Assembly: GCA_021014945.1 (NCBI GenBank)
Contig: MU266395.1
Coordinates: 57,856-121,855 of the forward strand
Direction: 5' to 3'
Length of the DNA: 64,000 nt
Source: Leucogyrophana mollusca
Lineage: Eukaryota; Basidiomycota; Agaricomycetes; Boletales
The notes under the pieces were generated by a model. That model worked only from the letters and a program-made list of their open reading frames with translations. It was not told where the DNA came from and searched no databases. This document shows, in pieces, positions 1-11,184 of this stretch (position 1 is its first letter; each line of letters starts with the position of its first letter). A program made the position numbers and the translations under genes.

Positions 1-25
1 GACACTAACACAAAGCACGCAATAG

Positions 26-1337
26 AAAGGCGAAACGATTCAGCCCCTGGCTTTATGTGATGGCAGAGACTCAGAGCACGAATGGTTCAGAGCTACTTAC
101 CGATGAAAGCGACCAACTCTGGCACGGCAACATCTCCATAGGAACACCGCCTTCGACTTTTACTGGTCTGTCTTTTTGCCTTTTGGTCATAGGGTCTTCA
201 CCCTCAGATTTTTGTTTGTAGTCGATTTCGACACTGGAAGCAGCGATCTATTTATCGCTGGGCCTAACTGTGATTCAACATGCAGTGGAGAGAAGTTTTT
301 CGACCCGAACATGAGTTCGACGGCGCGAAATTTGAGTAGGCCGTTTTTCGAGTCGTACGGCTCAGGCAACGTATCGGGAGCATTGTACACCGACGTTGTC
401 ACCGTCGCGGGCTATACAGTCAGCGAAACCCCGTACTTTCTGTTCGCAAGCTCAGCTTACCCCAGGCCAATAGGTGACGAACCAAACTCTGGCTGTTGCT
501 AATGAATTTGCGCAGCCTTCGAACTCGTCGGAACCGCCATTTCCCAATGGCCTCATGGGCCTCGCATTCCCTAGTCTCTCGACAACCAATTCTACGCCGG
601 TCTTTTTCAGTATGGTTGCCCAGAAGGTCGTTCCCGAGCCAGTTTTTTCCGTCAAGCTCGCAGAAAACGGTTCTGAGCTTTTACTCGGAGGCATCAACAC
701 GGCTCTCTACACAGGCAATATCACGTATACGCCTGTCATTGATGCGGTACGTTTCGACTCTGATACAAACTCTGGGAATATACGTCATAACCGTGACCTG
801 TGGATATAGACTACAGTGGGATATTGGCTCGTTGTCGTGGATGGCGTTAGCGCAAATGGCGAGCAGGTCCTCCACTCTTTGTCTGGAGTCGTCGACACCG
901 GCACGTCATTCATCGTTGGGGATGTAGCCACTGTTGCTCTCTTCTATGACACCCTAAACGGAACGCAGATCGGTTACGGCGATTACACTTGTGAGTGGAG
1001 TTGCGAGGGTCTGAGAGGTTTGTGGGCGCTGACACTGTTGGCTTGCTTAGTGCCTTGTGATAGGTTCCCCACCATCAGCATCGAGGTCGGAGGAAGGCCT
1101 TTCGAACTGTCCGCAGACACGATCAACCTGGGGCCCATAACCCCAGGGTCCGATCAGTGCTTATGTGGTATTGTTGGCAGCGAACAGCAGCAATATGGTG
1201 AGGACGGTACATATATGGAGTAAGGCCTTGCTGACTTTGCCGCAGGTCAATGGATTCTTGGTGATATCTTCCTCCAAAATACCTATACTATTTTCGATGT
1301 GGGGAACTATCAGGTTGGCCTTGCCGATCTTGCATAA
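26..1337 (+). CDS. Secreted pepsin-like aspartic protease (A1), 5' end cut by window
   Basis: Endopeptidase of the pepsin family, expected to be secreted and acid-active. Exons that join in frame: 26-165, 222-418, 474-746, 810-990, 1051-1197, 1246-1337. Motifs seen: N-lobe catalytic DTGSSD just after the 221/222 junction, C-lobe catalytic VVDTGTS (Asp near 894), a cysteine pair around the 990/1051 junction, and the C-terminal WILGDIF then FDVGN typical of A1 enzymes. Intron positions match those of the intact copy at 3254-4806. By that comparison the exon at 26 is the second one, so the signal-peptide exon lies outside the window. A short peptide in another frame at 1-57 is intron plus out-of-frame sequence. 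The model ends at TAA 1335-1337. Confidence 0.88.
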
Positions 1338-2051
1338 GGTGTTTCAGTAATTTGTAGACCGAGGTCGGGACAGTTTTCCGGAAGGAATTATTTTTTTTGG
1401 CGTTGTTATGCTTACTTTACTCTGGACCCTACGGTGCAGTATGTACTTGAGGCATAGACCTACTTACTACTGTAATCCCATTCAATTTTGCGCATTTTCG
1501 TGCAGAGCGGGCAGCAGAATGTTGGATGAGAGCCAGGCCCACGTGGTCGAGCCAGGGCCACGGAAGCAGTAGTGCTGTACGCGTCACGAAGGACCGATGT
1601 TCCTCGGTTGAGTCCAACCCTTGCAAGGCGTTTAATTCGCAGACTCCCAGACCCAGCCCCCAGGTGAACGGAGGCGCCGGGTGATACAACAATGTTACAC
1701 GTCTGATTTCCTTGGGCTCAAGATAGGAAGTCAGTCCCAGAGCAGAGTGGCCCAGCATACCACACAACAAGCATACACCCCGTGAAACAACGATGGATCA
1801 CTCGGTCAATACGGCTCGCGGGTGCTGACTACGGCAGGCCTCTGAGCTACTCCTGGGGTCGCTGAACGCAGCGTAAGTCTAGTCTGGATGGGATCCCACT
1901 CAGGATAGGTGATCAAGAGGAGTATAAGGAGGTGCGTCTAATGCTATGCACTCATATGATTGGTCTCGCTCATAACCCTCTCGCGGTGGGCTTCATATGT
2001 TGATATCTACGGGATTTGCGCCAATCAACAGCACCTTGTCGCATCGCCAAT
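1338..2051. other. Intergenic, no gene recognised
   Basis: Spacer between the first aspartic protease and the protease relic. Open frames on the minus strand around 1429-1770 show no motif. The part from about 1800 may be further decayed protease sequence, but I could not align it. Confidence 0.5.
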
Positions 2052-2358
2052 ATGTCAGAGCTCGTCGAGACAGGAAGCACACTTTTGTGTGGTGACGCGG
2101 CCATTATAGCCTCGTTCTACGACGCCCTCCATGGTATAAACATGGGATTGGAATATGTATACACATGTATGCTGCTTTCGTTCACCACCGGGACAATTAT
2201 TGCTAATGCTGGCGCCCCGCTTAGTTCCTTGTGGCACTTTATGCTCCCAGCGTCAGAACCCAACCGATGGAAGGTTCTTCAGCCTTTTTCCCGAGACCTT
2301 CAACATTGGTCGATGGAACAACACGCCTACGGACTGGGTGGCGGGCGTCGAATGGTGA
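2052..2358 (+). pseudogene. Relic of a third aspartic protease (C-lobe fragment)
   Basis: About 100 codons match the C-lobe of the two neighbouring proteases. The segment around 2061-2150 reads VETGSTLLCGDAA followed by ASFYDAL, where the intact copies have VVDTGTSFIVGD and ALFYDTL. In another frame, 2215-2320 contains FFSLFPETFNIG, matching PFELSADTINLG of the first copy. The catalytic Asp is replaced by Glu, the pieces lie in different frames, and no N-lobe with DTGSS was found upstream. This is what a degraded middle copy of a tandem array would look like. A surviving spliced gene is unlikely. Confidence 0.72.
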
Positions 2359-3157
2359 TTCCGATGGTAACTCTCAGCACCGCGAACGCACCCCTGTCAA
2401 TTGATTGCTTGCCACGGCCCAGGTCTCTAGTTTTCAGCGACAAATCTCCTGAGGAACGTCTAACAATTTTGACTGCCGGGAAAAAGAGGCCATCTTGGGG
2501 ACTTTCCTCTGTTATTCATTTTCTGTCCCGCAAACTGGAAACAGCAGTCGCCGCTTGTGTAAGGGACCACTTGCTTGGAGCGAACTTCATTGTCATTGTC
2601 CTTCACGCGTCACGGTGTAACTAGGTGCCCAAATTCACGTGGGCGGCGTATTTCAGCGCCGACCTCTCACAAAGGAACCTCGTGCCATCAAACGAAGGGT
2701 TGCTTGTGATGACGGGTGGGCGCAAAATCTCCTTGAAAGCTGTGCTGATAGGCTCACTTCAATTTCTGCACAGCCAGTGATGCCGAAGCCAAGGGTGTCG
2801 AAAACTCCGTGGGTTTTTTTTTGGGAGACTCTGCAGCGCCGAACAATAATTCAATTTCGATTGGTCTATCCTGCGTTTCAATTGGTATGCTGGCCATGTG
2901 CAACAGACTTAGGCTGAGGTGACATCATTTGTCCCTCGTCAACTCTGCTGTACTAACCACTGGCCATAAAAGCAGCCGACTGGCTTCGTGCTTGAATGGC
3001 TGATATAACGCTTTTGGTCTCATGGTTCTCGGTGCTTCTAGGTACGATGAAACACAGCGCCCATAATCACTGCTTCGTTGAGAGGCTGTACATCCACATC
3101 CATACCCTGGCATGTGCTCTCCCATCTGATGTTTGAGAACGAGACATCATGATACTT
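2359..3157. other. Intergenic, upstream of intact protease
   Basis: No coding feature recognised. It holds the promoter region of the protease starting at 3254. A longer plus-strand open frame overlapping 2359-2624 carries no motif beyond the relic. Confidence 0.5.
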
Positions 3158-3163
3158 TATAAA
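3158..3163 (+). promoter_or_regulatory. TATA box of aspartic protease gene
   Basis: TATAAA lies 91 nt upstream of the ATG at 3254 and is followed by a T/C-rich leader, as expected for an inducible secreted-enzyme gene. Confidence 0.6.
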
Positions 3164-3253
3164 GCCGGCATTCCTCTCGTTGAATTTCTACAATTCTCTA
3201 CTACGTTCCTTCCAGTTTAATACTTCTTTCTTTTTTCGATTCCTTTTTTTGTC

Positions 3254-4806
3254 ATGTTTTTCACGGCTGGAGCCTCTCTTATTGTTTTACCAGCGCTGGT
3301 CGCTGCACTCCCTCATCCTCCAAGTTTCATCACTATTCCTCTCGGCCAGCGACCTCGTGTTCAGCGTGGTAGTGGTATCGCTGATGTTACCGCGTTCCAA
3401 GCAAGCATAGCCAGGACGGCAGCGTGCGTACCATTCTTTACGTAGAGTCCAAGTCATAGCTGATGCTCATCTTATGGGAACACAGAAAGGTAGAACGCAA
3501 CTTCGCAATTTACGAGAAGAACACGGGCCGCTCCTTGGCTGGCCCTCGGTCTCTCAGAAAGCGTGCTCAAGGCTCAGATCCTCTAATCGACTTTATGGAT
3601 ACTTACTGGTACGGCAACATCACCGTCGGTACCCCACCTGTTACGTTCACCAGTTCGTGCCGTTTTCGTACCTACTATTCGCTCGCTGATGTCCGCCTCT
3701 TGGTAGTGGACTTTGACACTGGAAGCAGTGACCTGTTTTTGCCCGGTCCCGACTGTGGAGAACTTTGCAGTCCATTCACCGTTTACTACCCGAATGCGAG
3801 TTCAACGTCGAAATTGCTGGGTCAATCCGTGGGCCTGATCTATGGCGACCAATCGTCGGTAATTGGCACGACGTACAGCGACACTGTGTCCATTGGTGGC
3901 TACACGGTTTGTTCACATGCTTTCTCAAGGCTAAAATTGATACTTATCTGGGGTGCATTCTAGGCTAAAAACCAAACCATCGTTGCCGCGCAGCAGTACT
4001 CTGCAGGATTCGAAGCCCCCACAAGGGTATCCGATGGTTTGATGGGAATGGCCTTCGGATCTCTTGGACAGTCGACGCATAGTCCGCTTTTCCAAACCCT
4101 TGTCTCTCAAGGCGCCGTTCCAGAGCCGGTTTTTGCGTTTAAACTAGCCCACAGTGGGTCTGAGCTTCGCATTGGTGGCGTCAATAGCGCCTTGTACAAA
4201 GGCGCGTTCACTTACACGAATGTCACGGAGCCAGTAAGTCTATCTGTTTTCAGGAATACAAGTGACGTAACCGACTTTTCTAGGCATTTTGGCAAATCGC
4301 TGTGGATGGAGTGAGTGCAAACGGAACCCAGGTTCTCAGCAATGTGTCTGCAGTCGTTGACTCCGGGTCGACAACTATCTCGGGAGACGCTGCCAGCGTT
4401 GAGAAGCTTTACGCTGCGGCCGGTGGTATCAGCATAGGGAACGGCACGTACGCTTGTGAGTTGGCAGGGAGCACTTACTTCGCCATATTTTGACATGTTT
4501 CTTAGATCCTTGTGACTCTCCACCTAATGTCACTTTCCAAATTGGCGGGAAATCCATTGCCATTGCCCCAGAGTGGATCAATGGTGGCTTCCTTACCGAT
4601 GGCGATAATGGGGAGGCTTTGTGCCTTGGTACGATTAGTGGAAGTGGACCCAGTGGTAACCGAATCCCTTTATTCTGGAAGCCAAATTGCTTATCACTCC
4701 GTTTTGGGCAGAGTCTTTCTGGATTCTTGGGGATGTTTTCATGCGAAACGTCTACACGGTTTTCGACGTTGGCAACACCAGGATTGGGTTCGCTGATCTG
4801 GCTTAA
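3254..4806 (+). CDS. Secreted pepsin-like aspartic protease (A1), intact
   Basis: Predicted 407-residue preproenzyme. Exons 3254-3423, 3486-3652, 3707-3906, 3964-4233, 4284-4455, 4506-4655, 4712-4806; lengths sum to a multiple of three. The first exon starts with a hydrophobic signal peptide (MFFTAGASLIVLPALVAALP), then a basic propeptide with an RKR processing-like site. Catalytic motifs are DTGSSD (Asp near 3715) and VVDSGSTT (Asp near 4358). The C-terminus has FWILGDVF and FDVGNTRIGFADLA. Splicing at 3652/3707 gives FTMDFDTG where the paralogue has FTVDFDTG, so that donor could be off by a codon. It is the best-preserved member of a local array of at least three copies. Several N-x-S/T sites suggest glycosylation. 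Confidence 0.93.
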
Positions 4807-4993
4807 GTGACATCATGGTACACGAAATCTAGTAGTAGCCCGGGTTGAAGGACAACGAGATATCCATAAGACGTTTATATATACTCATCGAGTACACCCT
4901 ATTAATACTGGAGGTCATGAATTTAGTGCTTAAGACCAGGCACGCTGCCTTGATTGAGCTTGCTTGACACCATATAATTTCTACTTTCAATCG

Positions 4994-5807
4994 ATGAGCA
5001 ATAGGCTACCCAAGCTCATCGCGTTCGACTTGGAGTAAGGTTCCTTAACGGTGCCGATACCAAGCTGCTCTTCACTAGTCACTGATGGTTTATCGTACAG
5101 CTATACGCTATGGGACTTCTGGATAGATACCCACATCACTCCTCCTCTGAATCAGGACGTCTGTGGCGCAGTGACCGACGCCGAAGGCAACGACGTGGTC
5201 TTCTATAGGGACGTACCACAGATCTTGCATCGGCTGAGAGCCGCGGGCGTGATTATTGCTGCATGTTCAAGAACCAGTGCCACTAAGCTGTAAGCATACA
5301 ACATTCTATTGCGCATGGCACTCCAGGGAGATCTCATCATAGAATGACTCAGAGCTCGGGAAGCACTCAGTCTCATTCAAGTCCCTCTGAAAGCAGGCGA
5401 TAAACAAGGGCCAAGCACTGCTGCAATCAAGTTCTTCGACCAGCTCGAGATATACCCTAGATCAAAGGAGGTTCACTTCAAGGCGCTACATGAAAAGACC
5501 AGCCTTCCTTACAGCGAAATGGTCGGTCCGAGTCCTCGAGGTAATTACGAACAATGATCTGATTCAATGTGGTGGACAGCTGTTTTTCGACGATGAGATC
5601 AGAAACGCTAACGTTGATGTTGAGCTTGGTGAGAAAACATTTCGCGTAACCTGGAAGTGACTGATTGATTTGCCGTGGGGCCTCTAAGGAGTGACCTTTA
5701 TTCTTGTGGAGAACGGCTTGGACGACCGGACATTTGAAAGGGGACTGAAAGAGTGGAGAAGGAGGCACCCTGTCGAGGTTACAGAAGATGCCTCGGGGAC
5801 TGCGTGA
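4994..5807 (+). CDS. MDP-1-type magnesium-dependent phosphatase (HAD superfamily)
   Basis: Predicted 188 residues, close to the usual MDP-1 length. Exons 4994-5034, 5101-5289, 5353-5521, 5580-5628, 5689-5807, all in phase. The HAD motif I (LIAFDLDYTLW) is assembled across the first intron; its two Asp would be nucleophile and acid/base. Motif II Ser/Thr is in AACSRTSAT near 5267. The motif IV acidic pair is in LFFDDEIRN (from 5580). The C-terminus reads GVTFILVENGL. The family is a small cytosolic Mg-dependent phosphatase proposed to act on protein phosphotyrosine or sugar-phosphate adducts; the substrate cannot be read from sequence. It stands alone downstream of the protease array on the same strand. 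Confidence 0.9.
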
Positions 5808-6920
5808 TCGATAAGCTAATTCCAGGTGAAGATGTGCTTCATAGACATCATGGGTGGAGCTCTCGTCGTGGATAGCGGAAGATCCTAGACATGGATGGCT
5901 CGTGTAGACCAGAGCGGAGCCCGGAAGTATATCTGTTATCTGTTCGACTCACCTGATTGCTGCCCTCATGACGCGTTACAAGTTCCGGAATATACAGCAT
6001 AGAGCCAGGCTCGCCAAGTGGTATGTTGATTCCATACAGACATGAACTAGACCTGGTTCAGAATCAGCTAAAAGAGACGAGGAGAGTAAAAGACGAGCTC
6101 GTCGGTCGCGTCATTCCAATCGTAGATATCTCCCCGATAAACACCACAAGGGAGAGTTCAAGCTAGAAGGAACTACGGGAGATACCGTATTGCCACCATC
6201 CAATCATCAAAGCAGCAGCCGAAATCCCGCAACCCAAGGTTGGATGTCAGTCTATGATTCCGTAGTGGAAGTTCGCTGAAGGAGATAAAAGGTCGAGAAG
6301 CGTGATCACAAGGTTCTTCCGAGATGAAGATTCAGGGGCAATAGACGTACGCAAGAGTACTTGCGCCGTATTCTGATTGGTGGGATTTTTGACCAAGGAC
6401 ATAAAAGAAGCACATCTGAACGCTCTTTAGAGTATTGCGATGGCAGGTCGTCCCGACATCCAAATGCTACGCTCTTGGGGAGAATGAGTCCTTTGGCGCA
6501 AGAATAAAGGCCGGAAAATGTCGGACATCTTGGCGCATCCGTGTTGTAGATTCCAGAGGGAATGTCAGCCGTATCAGGGGATAATTCGCAGCGAAGATAC
6601 TAATCAGTTGCCCTCCCGAAACGATAAGAGGATATGGAGTAGGTCAAACGATAAGGATGCGGCCCCATAACGGACTTCTGCGCAGCATCTCGTTCGACGG
6701 ACGTAAATGTTGACATTGGTCTCCTTCAAGGAGACAATAGCCAGAAATCGAGACAAGGTCTTCGAAAGGGAGTTGTCTGAGCCTGAGCGTGATTGGTCGT
6801 AGATCCGAGTACGGATTGAGTTTGCCAATTGGCAATGTACTTGGGCCATCTCAGGATGTGCGATCCGGGAAGAGTCGCATATGAGCGTGGAAGGAGGGGG
6901 GTCGAGGGCTGCCTGAGGGA
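5808..6920. other. Intergenic, 1.1 kb, no gene recognised
   Basis: Only short unconvincing open frames on both strands. The last 100 bases are the promoter of the gene at 7007. Confidence 0.5.
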
Positions 6921-6927
6921 TATAAAA
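6921..6927 (+). promoter_or_regulatory. TATA box of small Ala/Lys-rich gene
   Basis: TATAAAA 86 nt before the ATG at 7007, followed by a CT-rich leader. Confidence 0.6.
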
Positions 6928-7006
6928 CCTGCTGGATTCACCTATCGTCCCTCCAGCCCACTCACATCTCCCATCTTTCATCTACACTTTCTGTACAACC
7001 TTAACG

Positions 7007-7391
7007 ATGGCAGCACCAAGAAAAGGAGCAAAGATCCGTGAGCATTACCTCCCGTCGTGTACAGATCACGTTAAGTCTGACGGTTTGACTCTCCCTCCTC
7101 CGCCCCCTTCATCATCACTATCACAACCGCGCCCATGTGTCACCCAAAACCCTTGAACGACGGACACATAGCGGCTGCAACCACTGGCGCAGCGAAGACC
7201 GCAACGGGAGCACCCAAAGCTGCACCGCCTGCGCCGGTAAGCATAGCCCAACAGACTGTTCACTAACTCTCGACTAAAAATGGCACTGTCCTGCCATGTC
7301 GCAGGGTAAAGGCGCCGCACCTACTGTGGCCGCGACAGTTGAGGCCCCAAAGGCAGCAAAGGGCGGCGCGAAAGCTCCCAAGAAGAAGTAA
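7007..7391 (+). CDS. Small Ala/Lys-rich basic protein, unknown function
   Basis: Three exons, 7007-7037, 7172-7236, 7305-7391, give 60 residues. The protein is almost entirely Ala, Lys, Pro, Thr and Gly, begins MAAPRKGAKIP and ends KAPKKK. Composition resembles a histone H1 tail, but no folded domain is visible and I do not recognise a family. Support comes from a well-placed TATA box, canonical GT-AG introns with an upstream branch-like CTAAC in the second, and a clean reading frame after splicing. A translated ORF of this size could still be a non-coding transcript. Confidence 0.55.
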
Positions 7392-8187
7392 TGTTTGGAA
7401 TATTCAATGCCGGCGCTATTGGTTGCGTGTTTGCAAGGCGGATGAGGAGGCGAAGAGGCGCCGAGATGACCTAGATCTGGCTTGCAGGGGGGGTAATTTG
7501 AGGCGTGTTAGAGCCCGCCTAATGCTTCGCTCTCAATCATGAAACATTAACTTGCGCGACCTTTGAAATTTGGCCCTGGTGTTTGAAGTTCAACTCCAAT
7601 TTAGCGACAGCACAGGAAGAAATGAATGGCACAGCCGGAAGATAGCCCACGACCGATTAATCCCGGCAACAGATGTGGTTCGGCCCTCCAGTGATGATGA
7701 TGGGGGCAGCCACTGGGTCGGGGTGGAACCGGATGAAACATGTGTGGACCACGAGTTTGGTATGATGTTCCACAGTATCCGAGTGGTGCGCAGGCGAGCG
7801 ATACTCCGTAGCAGCTTCCACCACCATTACACGCCCGCACGATGTCTATGAAGTGGCCAAGTGCTTTGTCAGGTCTCACGAGACGCTGTACGATGATGGC
7901 TGCAAGAGGACTCAAAAATGGTGGCATCAGCACTGCCAACACTACACTTACCATATATGTCACGCAAATAAATAAATTGCTATGTATTTGACAAATACTT
8001 TCGGGCACTGTTAAGTTCTCAATCGAGTTATCCAAACTATTTGTAGTTGTTCTGCATCCACGCTTCCGCCCTCCAACAAACCGTGCTCGATTCCCTCATA
8101 GCTGCTGGCTGGCTTATATTATCTTGGCGTTATTTCTTCTGGCCTGCACATACAATCGCGTCGCTTCTGGCAGACCGCAAGCGCATT
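7392..8187. other. Intergenic / possible 5' leader of the next gene
   Basis: No convincing gene. An open frame runs into the first exon of the next gene from about 8047, so an upstream in-frame start or a 5' exon is possible. A TATATT stretch near 8116 could be a core promoter. Confidence 0.4.
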
Positions 8188-10372
8188 ATGTTGGTGGAGC
8201 TCGAGCGGACATGTCCTTCTCAGAACACTGAGGCTGTGGACCAAAGCAGTTTCTGGAGTTCCGGGAGTCTCGACTGGGACGAACACAGAATAGGATGGGC
8301 AATCGCAGGGGGTTGTGCAGTTATTGTACGTCTACTTGGGCTCGACATCGAAAACCTCGTACTCACTTACCCGGCCGAAATCATAGACGGTCCTCATCTC
8401 TACCTATTCGGTCCTGCAGCACTGTCTGTACGTTGCTAGACGTGTCGTCTATAATTTGAAGTTCTTCATGTTTTCGCATCTAGCCACTACAATAGGCCTA
8501 ACGAGCAGCGTCAAGTGTAAGTCGCTGACCGTCCGAGCGCTACTTTACTGAAGGTTTATCTTCCAGGCTGCGAGTACTGTACATGCCCCCAGTTTACGCA
8601 ATTATCTCCTTCTTTTCTTACCGCTACTTCCGGAGCTACACCTACTACTCACTCATCGAATCCGGTACGTGCAAGACAACAATCAAAGGGGTTCATTCAC
8701 TGAGGGTCTATCATTTCTAGTCTATGAGGTGAGTGGCACTAGCGATTCTCCTCCTGATTTTCTTCTGATGACAACCGCAGGCTATCACTCTGAGCGCATT
8801 TCTGTCCGTGTCATCCCTGGCGTGACTTGTTTACCACTAATGCCCCACCTTGCCATTGTAGCCTACTACTGATTGAATATGTTGCCGACACCGCAGCGGG
8901 CCACAGTGCTCTCGATGCAATCGAACGTAAAGACAAAAGACCACTACCCTTTCCGGTAATACTTGTATCCGTCTACGTAGCTGCCAAACGCTAACCAGCG
9001 TTTTAGTTCTGTTGCTGGAGATATCGACCGACAAAGGTGCGTTCTTGCTCTCCAAAGGCGGTCAAGTTATAAATGATTGGCTCATGCCTTCCAGGCTTAT
9101 TTTATGTACACGATCAAGGTGAGCCATGTGTTATCCTCGTTTGAAATGCCCCCCGTAAAGCGAACAAACCCTAGTGGTCGGTTTTGCAATACGTTATCAT
9201 TCGACCAGGTAAATACTGTAGCACTCGTATTGTGCTTTGGAGTCTGATTCGGACCCACCTCACAGCCCAATCGATTGCTGGTATCATCTGCCAGGCATAC
9301 AACGTACTGTGCGATTCGGGGGGAATTAACCCATATTTTGCCTACGTGTACCTGGAGATTATCGATTTTGTCAGCATCAGGTGCGTCCGAGCCTCCCAGA
9401 TCACCATCCATACAAACACCATCATAGCGTCGCCCTTTACGGTCTTATCTTGTTTTACGGTCTGACTAAAGACGAACTTGTTGGCCGACGTCCACTGGCA
9501 AAGTTCCTTTCCATCAAATTAATCGTCATGTTCACGTTTTACCAATCTTTCATGGTACGCATTTCCCTTACCTGGTGTCTAATTTTGTTGAAGCTCAGTC
9601 TGTTTTGCGCAATCACAGTTCAGTATGCTGGAAGGACGCGTTATAAAATGTACGTTTCAGCTTAGGGCTTGCGGATATCTACTTGGCGTGTTCTAACACA
9701 ATACTCATGGCGGTTCAGCTACCGAGTACTGGACAGCAACGAATATCGCAGACGGCCTCAACGCCCTAGCAACATGTATCGAGGCGAGTGTGCTAATTGT
9801 CAAGGAGACCCGCGGAGTGGCTTGCTCACGCTGTATATAGATGGTTTTCTTTTCGGCTTTCATGTGTTGGGCATACACGGTCAACGAGTACAAGCAGGAA
9901 GGGAAGTCGACGACCAGTATATGGCGTCCATTGTGGGATAGGCAAGTCTTGACTTCGATAATCTGCATTGCGTTAACTAAGGTGTTTTTCTCAACTTCAG
10001 CATAAACTATGGTAAGCCGGCATTGCAACCGTCGTAGTGTAAGCTAACAACAGTACCCTCCCGACAGCGGACTTCGCCATCGAGATTTTCGGTTCGATCA
10101 AGTTCTTCTTCGATTACGCCCGTGGAAAGCCCTCTACACGATCCGGACGTCGTTCGGATACCTCGTTCGCGAATAACCCCAGCAAGAAGATGGACTTTGG
10201 GGAAGCATTTGGTGTGAGTGGAAGTTCAACATACCCCAGACCGCAAAAGGCGAATAGCCTTGGTGAGTCTGCAATCCGTCCCCGACCAAGCTACGACGAG
10301 GAAATTCGTCTAGCTCCCTATCCGTACCAAGATAGACGCAACGCCGACAGTAGCAGTCCGATTTCTCAGTGA
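8188..10372 (+). CDS. TMEM184/OST-alpha family membrane protein (DUF300), 17 exons
   Basis: Predicted 425-residue polytopic membrane protein. Exons: 8188-8325, 8387-8427, 8484-8516, 8567-8664, 8721-8728, 8781-8803, 8862-8955, 9007-9036, 9095-9118, 9175-9208, 9266-9380, 9428-9554, 9619-9649, 9719-9783, 9841-9941, 10001-10011, 10068-10372; total divisible by three. The product follows the family order: PNEQRQVLRVLYMPPVYA, then SLIESVYEAITLSAF, then QYVIIRP, then STEYWTATNIADGLNAL, then MVFFSAFMCWAYTVNEYK, then a polar tail. Exon 5 is an 8-nt microexon and exon 16 is 11 nt. The introns 9784-9840 and 9942-10000 need GC donors (GCGAGT, GCAAGT). Family members are linked to organic-solute transport or endosomal trafficking. 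The start at 8188 is the least certain point. Confidence 0.92.
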
Positions 10373-11184
10373 GCTCGTGGAGCAGGGGCGTAGGGCGGGA
10401 GTATGCGGTATTTATAGTTATGGGTTGTGCTCCGAGTATTCTTCGGCGCACCTTTTGGGACTCCTTCCTCTCTTTTATCCATATATACCTACTACACATA
10501 TCCGCCATCCTTCCCATTCCATGGTATTCTCGCGCTCGCTTTCCTGCATATCTTACATGTGCTCGAAGTTTCCCCTCCTTTATTTGTCGAAATGATCTGA
10601 TTCTACTATCTAGTCTGTCGTGTATACAGTACGTTACTCTCTCGATGTTCCCTTGGTTCCAAATCCACGTCTGAAAGGTCTCCTGGCATATCGAGAGGAT
10701 GCAAAATCTATGAGCAAGAGCCCTTACACCACACGTGCATTCGGACTTATCAAAAAATCAACCAACCGACCAAGTTTATAGATAGTCAATAAACACAAAA
10801 AAAAACCGAGTGTCAAGGTCGCGCTCCAGGCTGCATGGTATGAAATAACTCCAAACCGTTCGAGGGAAACAAGCCAAGTACAAGTACGGGTAAACTGCCA
10901 TTCTGGGATGGCAACACGCCAGCGGAGGGGTGTGGATAACTGATACTGAATACCTGCTGTTTTCGGAAAAGATTAAGCAAGTGAATCGTCGGGAGGGTGA
11001 CAACTGGAAAAAGGGGGATAGATAGGTGAATAGAATAACAAAAAATGAGTACAACGTGGGACCAGGGAATGAGCAGGAAGGGGAGGGTAGACGGAAAGAG
11101 TGGCGTCGAACTTTGCATATCTCAGTGCTCTGCGAGAAAGTAATTACACTATGAACGGAAGGCGTCGGGAAGAAGACGCGAGCG
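10373..11184. other. Convergent intergenic region, 0.8 kb
   Basis: 3' flanks of two converging genes. T/C-rich and A-rich tracts are present, including an A run near 10797. No gene recognised. Confidence 0.5.

Noticed and set aside
1..57. Frame 1 peptide at the left edge (DTNTKHAIERRNDSAPG) as the protease N-terminus
   Set aside because: It is out of frame with the catalytic exons. Comparison with the intact paralogue places an intron acceptor at 24-25, so most of this frame is intron or out-of-frame coding sequence.
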